Positions 57,178-64,000 of a stretch of DNA of 64,000 nt are shown one piece after another. Origin of the DNA: Xanthostigma xanthostigma (taxonomy: Eukaryota; Arthropoda; Insecta; Raphidioptera; Raphidiidae); assembly GCA_963575645.1 (NCBI GenBank), contig OY754472.1, forward strand, positions 1,550,001 through 1,614,000. The letters run 5' to 3'. The notes below the pieces were generated by a model, which worked only from the letters and a program-made list of their open reading frames with translations, had not been told where the DNA came from and searched no databases. The position numbers were made by a program, and so were the translations under genes. Numbering within the stretch: the stretch's first letter is position 1; every line of letters starts with the position of its first letter.

Positions 57178-57351
57178 CCATACATACAGCCCTACGGACA
57201 TCATCGCCAAAATAGTTTCAATAGCTTCCTAGGACCCCAAAACGTCGAGATCTGGCGAAATCTCGATTTTCGAAAATCGGGGTGAAACCAATAACTTCCC
57301 GATTTTTGAAAAAAAAAAAATTTTTTTTTTTTTTTTTAAAGCGGGAAGTTA
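56272..57351 (+). repeat. Element with TAACTTCCCGC ends and 156-bp tandem repeats
   Basis: TAACTTCCCGC at 56,272 and GCGGGAAGTTA ending at 57,351 are inverted ends. Between them four units of about 156 bp are anchored by CGTTCACG at 56,373, 56,528, 56,684 and 56,840; each contains a palindrome-like GTTCACGATATCTCGTGAAC. A (CA)n run follows (57,151-57,176). The short open frames across it are repeat artefacts. Confidence 0.75.
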
Positions 57352-57558
57352 AAAAAAACTACGCTTTTCAAATACTTTTTTGGGAACTAGTCCAAAAATA
57401 ATAGCCCACCTTCCCCAACCTTACCACTATCCTAACAACACAGTAGTTAAAAAAATATCACGTAAATTGAAAAATCGCTCGTAGAAATCAGTGGAAAATC
57501 TTTAACTCCCTCCAAAATGTATTTTTCTACTGCTTAAAACTTAGTGTAAGGGGGCCCC

Positions 57559-57880
57559 ATATATTTAATAACGTCTATATTGCTAGTGGCCGTAAGTGGA
57601 AGCGTGGCCCATGAAGTGAGACAGCAAATGACTGTTTTCTATCTCTTTCTTTTTACTTGACCCGTTGTGCGCATGTGTCGCGTCTGTAGTGGGGCAATTA
57701 GTAAGTGGAATAGAGCAAGCCACCTCCCTTTCACAGCTTAGTTCCATGTGCATCCATTCACGGACATGCGCATGAGACTCAGAGTTTAATAAGTGAGACA
57801 GACGTATAAATGTCTGCACCGTAGTGTTTAAGTCTTTCTCCCGATCTTTGCTAGCAATATAGAGAGGGTATTAAATATAT
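57559..57880 (+). mobile_element. MITE family T, copy 2
   Basis: CATATATTTAATAACGTC and CTAGCAATATAGAGAGGG.. bound a copy of 16,670-16,958 with a small extra segment (AGACTCAGAGTTTAATAAG). Confidence 0.78.
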
Positions 57881-58144
57881 GGGGAAGGGGTGCCTCTAAA
57901 AAGTTAATTACGGTCTTGAAAATGCCAGTACATTGGTCCATTTCTTCACTGGTAAATACCTATAATTCCCTGTTCTTTACCATAACCATAAATTATGCTA
58001 TGGTAACGATTGTGGCGTTGTAAATTTAGCTTTGCATATTTATTACATCAAAGAGGTTTACTTTAACACTCAATACACCATTTTAGCAGATATTCTTTGA
58101 GCAATAAGACATGTTCTTCTTTTATTTAAAACAATAAGGTTCTA

Positions 58145-58330
58145 TAAAGGCCGCTGTACACGAGGTTTTGCCGCTGGATTCGCTGTTAGATTTCAAGCGT
58201 GCTGTGGTGCTGAATTTCGTGATGGCTTTTTTTCACACTATGCGAGTATCGAAGCTGGATTTCTAGATAGTTTGGGGGCGCGCGCCTTGACAGTTCGAAT
58301 GTTAACAAAAATGGACGTCTATTGTTTCTG
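58145..58330. mobile_element. MITE family D, one half
   Basis: AAGGCCGCTGTACACGAGG and CGCGCGCCTTGACAGTTCG match family D elements at 11,164 and 21,037. The right end is missing. Confidence 0.65.
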
Positions 58331-58657
58331 AATAAGGACGTAGTTTTGGGAGTTTTATTTTGAAAAGGACCGATAAAGCAAATTCTTGCTGTTTTATAAG
58401 TAAAAATAGTAGGTACCTCTTTACAAAAATATGAGACAGTGTGTCAATAATATGAAGTAATCGTTTTATTCTTTAAATTCTATAGTATATAATTAAATAC
58501 AGCATTGCAGACTGCAGTCCACTAGTTGCGAGTAGATAGTAAGTTAATAATAAAAAAATTAGTAATTCACTAGTGTCAATTGTTTCTTGTGATAAATTGT
58601 AATATCTTAAAAGTAGAATTTTTGTTATTTTCTGTTAAAAATTGCGTTGTTTTCTTT

Positions 58658-58866
58658 TTTGACGTGATAACGTCTTATAAATTGATGAAAATTGAAACAC
58701 CGGCTGCATGCACGAAAAAGTGTCACGTTCCGAAATGTGTCGCGTTCCGCGCACGATCGGCCCAAGTTTGACAGCTACTAAAATTTAGGTTATGTATTAT
58801 TCGCGCGGAATACGTTATCACGTAAAACTATCGTCCGTAAACCGACTTTACAGACAACCAATTTTT
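58658..58866 (+). mobile_element. MITE family E, short copy
   Basis: TTGACGTGATAACGTC to TTACAGACAACCAATTTTTA with a 209-bp body. 58,867-59,829 shows no recognised feature. Confidence 0.85.
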
Positions 58867-59829
58867 ATTAAAAATCACGTGTACCCTTTGAATTTATTTA
58901 GATTTTAGAACTGTAGGATTTCATCCATTCCCTGTGGATATTACAGTCTATTCAGAATGTAGGAGACGCGGGACCGTTTAGGGTTTCAAATTATTAACTT
59001 TTTTGATATCTTTTGTTATAGATGATCATAAAAATGTATCACTCTTGTTTTTTCTTTATAACATTTATTGTTATATTATAGGATATAGTGATTAGAAAAT
59101 GTTTAATTGATTCCCTGCGCAAAAAATAATTTTTTAAAATTCATTATTTTTTTAATAAAATTTTGTTAAAATATTCACTAATAATTTTATTGCTATTTCA
59201 ATTTTCGCTGATCGAAAGTATGTTTATTTGACTAAACCTTTTTTCTGAACATGGCGCGAAAATCTGGACGATATTTGAAAATAAATGAATGGCTTATGAC
59301 ATCAGAAATAGTTTAAGTAAGTTTTTTGATTGTTTGATTTCCTTATTTGTCATACTTACAACCGCAACCCTTACATTTTTTAGTTCTTATTTCCAGTTCG
59401 CAGTTGGTAGGTATGCTGGATATATTAGTTTTCACATCATGACGTAAATTTTCACGAAACTGTTTGTATATGACTTAATGTTTTTCAATAATTTTTTTTC
59501 TTTTATACATTATGATATTCTAATTTATTTTATGTAGGTACGCATTACATATATGCTGATATAATTTTTTCGTTAAAATAAGAAAAGTGATGTATTTTTG
59601 TTTAGATTTTCGAGATTTTATGTTTGCACCAAATACCGATCAATAAATCTCTGTAAATAAAATTATTTTTAAAAAAATATCTTTTTTATTGCACTTTAAA
59701 ACCTTTATATGCACGCTAATAACCTTAGATTTTGAGCGTCTATAATATTTAATCCTATATCAAAGCTTTTTTATAGAAATTAATTAAATTTCATGGAAAT
59801 TATTTTTTGTTCTAATTTTGTATCAATGT

Positions 59830-60144
59830 TAGAGTTGTAACAAACCGTATGTATTCGTTACCGCGTAACGGGTACATCGTCTGACTCGAAGTAACGAATC
59901 GTTACTTACAAATTCATTTCGTTACTCGCATTTGCCGTATCCATTTCACTATTCAGCGCAGTAAATAAAGTACGAACGTATGCGGCGCGTCTCGATGCGA
60001 TGCTACATGCTTGATGCTGTTAGTACACGATTGTATGTCGTATGAAAAGTAACGAGTAACGTAACGATACGAAAGTAACGGTACTGGTTCTTTAAGTAAC
60101 GAATACATACGGGTACACAATTTCTCGTTACTTTTACAGCTCTA
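59830..60144 (-). mobile_element. hAT-type MITE, copy 2
   Basis: The ends TAGAGTTGTAAC and TTTTACAGCTCTA are flanked by perfect ATCAATGT duplications (59,822-59,829; 60,145-60,152). Reverse-complement relative of 37,159-37,500. Confidence 0.92.
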
Positions 60145-60165
60145 ATCAATGTTACTAAAGTTACT

Positions 60166-60216
60166 CAAATCTTTGATTAACGTCTGTTGCTCTTCAATAT
60201 TCAAATATTATTTATT
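60166..60216 (+). mobile_element. Minimal family G copy
   Basis: AAATCTTTGATTAACGTCTG followed by a degraded arm; the flanks GTTACTAAAGTTAC and ATTACTGAAGTTGTAC look like an imperfect duplication. It sits only 14 bp from the hAT MITE's target duplication. Confidence 0.6.
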
Positions 60217-60693
60217 ACTGAAGTTGTACTTACCCAAAGTTATTTAAATTTCATAAAACCGAAAATTGCCTTGAAAGTTTTACTGTACCTAATATTCCTA
60301 TTTTACAATATTCTACTGAACATTGCATGGGTGGAAATTCATAGGACACCATATAACTTTTTTATATTTAATGAAGCACGGTGAACAAATCTGTTCAACA
60401 ATTATACCTTAAAATGGCTTTTTAACAAGAATTAAAGAGGAAGTTGGTTGTAGTTTTCCATTCTTATAATGCTGTTGGCCAACAATAAAAATGGTTTCCT
60501 TGATAATTGACATTTGCTTCAAATAGTCAAAAATACTAATTTTCATAATAATTTACTTTTATAAAACTTCACTTATCAATCCCGTTGAAGATTTTTGTGT
60601 AACACAATTAAATATAAATAGTAAAGTGTACTTACATCTAAAAGATGACTCTGCCAGTTCACTGTTTGTTTGTGGTTATGACATTTCGAAACC

Positions 60694-60701
60694 GCGGGAA
60701 A
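60694..60701 (-). promoter_or_regulatory. E2F-like site upstream of Ctf18
   Basis: GCGGGAAA (TTTCCCGC on the other strand), embedded in AACCGCGGGAAAAC, matches the E2F consensus about 100 bp before the ATG. E2F control is well known for replication genes, which fits Ctf18. One motif of this size can occur by chance. Confidence 0.4.
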
Positions 60702-60796
60702 ACTTATGCACAACAGTAAACAGGTGTCTATACACTTTTTTATTAAATAATATTTAATTTCTACACGCGTATATCAATTTTCAATAACAGTGCAGA

Positions 60797-63700
60797 ATGG
60801 ACGAGTATCCCGATTTCGAAGACGAATATAATCCATTCGATAACGACGAATATGAAGCTATGATGGAACAAGGTATTTTATTTATGATAACCTTATTTAA
60901 TGTGTCACAATGTTTGTACCTCACATATCAGTGTTAAATTAATTTATGTATAATTTTAGATTATCCTGATGGCCCTGATATAGCAGTGGCGTTGCAGTCA
61001 TCAGGAAAAAGTGCTAAAAAGTTAGATTTCGACAACTTGTCACAGAATAAATGCTTGTCAAACTCGTCATCACAACGAGAAAATCGGTTATTAAATGAAC
61101 CTGCCACTTTACCAATATCATCTCTAAATAATGAACAATCGCAAAATAAACCAACTGAACCAGAAGTTTTGTACGACTTGACACCTGAGTTGTTTAGCGA
61201 AGAACAAGACGATATTTTAACTGCGTTGAATTCGGATGTTAATAGCAAAAAACGTCACATCGAAGAACTGTTCGGAGATATAAATGATATAGAAATTGAA
61301 GACACGTTGAATCGAAAACGAAAAAAGTCAAAAAGCGACGGTGATCCGGACTTAGAACTTATCGAAGTAATAAAAGAGAGACGTGAAAGGATAAAAGAAC
61401 AAAATAATGTAGCTTCGTATTTTAATAAGAAGCATTCGATTGGTACTGAATATATAATTAAAGATAATATATCGACAAGTATACCGAAGTGGCCTTTTAT
61501 ACCTGTTTGTAAAGGTAACGGAGAAAGACTTTATGTTCGATTTCATTCCGAAGAATATTTCCAAGAGGAAATCGACAGAATAGCTACCAAATCTAAATTC
61601 GTAGGTGTTTTGGGAGACTCGTTTAAAGACACCTGGAAACGTGCAGAAAAATATGTAAGCAACAATCATTTTATGAGTTTTTATAACCCTTATTTCTTTT
61701 CGGTTAACAATTTGCGGATTTTGGAATTTTTTTGTTGGTTTAGAATTTCCAAAATACAGAAACAAATGTTCTGTTTTGTATTTCAAGACCAGAATTTGGT
61801 ATTTCTAGAAGTTACAATGTGAATAATATGTAATCATACACAATATTATTTACTAGCAGTCCCGCCCGGTTTCACCCGGGTGCAAAAGAACGAATGGGGA
61901 AGGGAGGGACATGAGTACGCACATTCATCTTAGTTTACCGAGATGAATGTGTCCAAACTTCATAATGATCGGAGTTACCGTTCAAAAGTTTTTGTCGTTA
62001 AAAAGCAGTATTTATCCTTTTTTTAAGTAATAAAATTTCTTTCAATACATATAATAAATATTTAATTTTAATTAGTCGTAATAAAATTTTAAAAAATTCA
62101 AATGTAAGCCTTAGAAGAAAGCAATGTAGAAAATAAAAAAAAAATAAAAATATATTCGCCGACGTGGGGCTTGAACCCAAGACCCTGGCATTAAGAAACT
62201 TACACTCTACCAACTGAGCTATCCGACCTGTGACCGTCACGCGTAATTATTGCAATATTTAGTTAAGGCATTTCATCTGATAATATTTGTCGGATGGACT
62301 AATTTTGAGATACATCTTGCAACATTTTTCATTGATGTTCCGCTCCAATTGGTCGTAGCGTGATATTATATAGCCTATAGCCTTTCTCGATAAATGGGCT
62401 ATCCAACAAAAAAATGTTTTTTCAATTCGAACCAGTAGTTTCTGAGGTTAACGCGTTCAAACAAACAAACAAACTCTTCAGCTTTATATATTAGTATAGA
62501 TTAGCAATATTAAGTTTTTATTGATGAGTATTTGGAAAGAATTCCGTGGCATAAGGATCGAAATTGAAGCAATACTGCGACTTTTTTAAACTTGCATTTA
62601 ATACTAACGTTTCAATACGTTTTGTATCATCTTCAGAGTGTTCAAATGCTGTCACATTGAATAGAGTCAATCTTCATTAAGTTTTTAAATTTATTTCAGC
62701 TGAACGAAAAAGAGCAGTTACAAAGCAACGCTGCATCGACTGAAAAACCCAACACGATTGAAGTATCTTTAAACGATGACTCGAACCAACTATGGGTGGA
62801 ACTTTACAAGCCTCGTAAGTACATGGAATTGCTAAGTGATGATTGTACAAATCGGACGTTACTTGAATGGATTAAAATGTGGGATAAAGTCGTTTTCAAC
62901 CGAGAACGTAAAAGACCAGTACGCAAAATCGATCCAAAACCGCAAGCTAAAACCAAATTTAATCAAAAGATGAATCCGACGTTAGACGAACACGGAAGAC
63001 CGCAACAAAAAATAGCTTTGTTGTGCGGTCCTCCGGGGCTAGGTAAAACAACTTTAGCCCACATCGTAGCGAGACATTGCGGTTATAATGTCGTCGAAAT
63101 AAACGCTTCCGATGACAGGAGCACGGATGCTTTTAAGATCGCTTTAGAGAATGCGACGCAAATGAAATCGGTACTCGATAACGATAAGCGACCCAACTGC
63201 CTGATCCTCGATGAAATAGACGGAGCGCCGGCCACGACGATAGACTATTTAATAAAATTTATTAACGGAATGCTTCGACCGAAAACAAAACGAGGCGAGA
63301 AAACTAAACCGGTTCTATTAAAGCGCCCGCTCGTGTGCATTTGTAACGACATGTACGTCCCGGCGCTTCGAGCGCTGAGGCAAATCGCTTTTATCATCAA
63401 TTTCCCGCAGACGGCAAGTTCGCGACTCGCCGAGAGACTGATGCAGATCGCCCGATATCAAAAAGTCAACACCGATTTAAGTGCAATGTTAGCTTTAAGC
63501 GAAAAAACTCAGAACGATATACGAGCGTGTTTGTCGGTGCTGCATTTTTTCAAATCTCAAAACAGACCGGTGAAACTCTTCGACATTTACAAATCGAGCA
63601 TCGGGCAGAAGGACATGCACAAAAGTTTGTTTCAAGTGTGGCAAGAAATTTTTTTAATCCACCGACCGAAACACAACGTTACAAATATTGAAAATGAAAG

Positions 63701-64000
63701 TGTTTATAACTTTACGAATTTGAAGTGCAGAATGAAGCGAGTTTTGGATATTATACAGTCCTGCGGTGATTACGACAGACTGATTCAGGGCGTGTTTGAA
63801 AATTATCCGAACATGACGTACCGAGACTCTTCCATGGAAGGCACTTGTGAATCTCTCGAGTGGTTCGTGTTCACCGATTTATTGAACAGAAGTATTTACG
63901 GTGAACAAAACTTTGTCCTTTTTCCGTACTTGCATTACGCGTTCGTTATGTGGCACTTCGTTTTCGGAAGCTTGACGTGGCAGAAACTGACGTATCCGAG
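60797..64000 (+). CDS. Chtf18: Ctf18 (CHTF18), alternative clamp-loader large subunit, 3' part outside window
   Basis: Ctf18-RFC loads PCNA at replication forks and supports sister-chromatid cohesion and checkpoint signalling in the nucleus. Exons: 60,797-60,872, 60,960-61,654, and 62,700 to beyond 64,000; junctions are GT..AG and phases agree, giving 690 codons so far (the human protein is about 975 residues). Residues 1-255 are acidic and low in conservation, with a basic patch KRKKSK. The AAA+ part follows: LWVELYKPRKYMELLSDD (288-305), Walker A GPPGLGKTT (367-375), INASDDRS, Walker B LILDEIDGAP (425-434), and ICNDMYVPALRALRQIAF (sensor 1 region), then the collar domain (FQVWQEIF). The first ATG in a short 5' leader is chosen as start. 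Intron 2 contains a Helitron and a family A repeat. Confidence 0.96.
61853..62500 (-). mobile_element. Complete non-autonomous Helitron in Ctf18 intron 2
   Basis: On the minus strand the element starts TCTATACTAATATATAAAGC (62,500) after A and ends hairpin CACCCGGGTGAAACCGGG, CGGGACTG and CTAG (61,853) before T. All Helitron rules (TC start, hairpin, CTRR end, A/T target) are met. 648 bp. A tRNA-Lys-like segment lies at 62,157-62,229. Confidence 0.88.
62157..62229 (-). pseudogene. tRNA-Lys-derived sequence inside a Helitron
   Basis: The minus strand has GGATAGCTCAGTTGGTAGAG, an anticodon loop with TTTCTTAA (CTT) and T arm TTGGGTTCAAGCCCCAC. The anticodon stem and acceptor are mismatched. Same position in the Helitron as at 24,680 and 42,236. 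Confidence 0.65.
62527..62660 (-). repeat. Family A repeat, single copy with hammerhead-like core
   Basis: Matches one arm of the palindrome at 969-1174 (GGAAAGAATTCCGTGGCATA, TACTAACGTTTCAATACG). The minus-strand core (62,605-62,636) reads CTGAAGA, GATAC / GTATT stem, GAAACG. An additional segment (CTTGCATTTAATAC) shows it is the older, uninverted form. Confidence 0.8.

Noticed and set aside
57082-57285. His-Thr-rich open frame
   Set aside because: It is produced by the (CA)n microsatellite inside the 156-bp repeat element.
60961-61786. Antisense genes opposite Ctf18 exon 2
   Set aside because: The minus-strand open frames are shadows of the real coding exon, whose plus-strand translation matches the Ctf18 family and splices in phase.

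Overview
The window is AT-rich animal nuclear DNA with spliced genes, canonical GT..AG introns and very dense non-coding mobile DNA. The proteins are insect-like. The many non-autonomous Helitrons (5' TCTATACTAATAT..., 3' hairpin plus CTAG), hAT-type MITEs and foldback elements fit an insect, most likely a moth or butterfly, though a beetle or another order cannot be excluded from sequence alone.

Layout. Positions 1 to about 21,520 hold no convincing protein-coding gene. They are a mosaic of Helitrons, nested MITEs, truncated LINE 3' ends, a tRNA-derived SINE and foldback repeats. From about 21,520 to 54,570 lies one long plus-strand gene for a long-chain acyl-CoA synthetase (ACSL1/5/6 type). 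Its 11 coding exons (27,814-54,503) join without a frame break into a 681-residue enzyme. Three further upstream or intronic segments look like alternative first exons: 21,905-21,971 (basic N-terminal extension), 26,086-26,101 (weak), and 34,818-34,925, a cysteine-rich exon that splices in phase to exon 2 and would replace the membrane-anchor exon. A tRNA-Ala(AGC) gene lies antisense inside intron 1. After a transposon-rich intergenic region (54,570-60,650), a second plus-strand gene begins at 60,797. It encodes Ctf18 (CHTF18), the large subunit of the alternative replication clamp loader, and runs off the window end after 690 codons. A good E2F-like site lies about 100 bp before its ATG.

The two host genes have unrelated roles: fatty-acid activation at membranes, and PCNA loading with sister-chromatid cohesion. 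The most unusual material is in the repeats: (i) a foldback family with a hammerhead-ribozyme-like core and 11-14 bp target duplications, including copies of only about 55 bp; (ii) a Helitron subfamily that carries a tRNA-Lys-like sequence in three copies; (iii) perfect or near-perfect palindromes (126 bp with no spacer at 43,760; 95-bp arms at 969); and (iv) four hAT MITEs with intact 8-bp target duplications. I see no CRISPR array, rRNA, or virus-derived element with recognisable coding parts.
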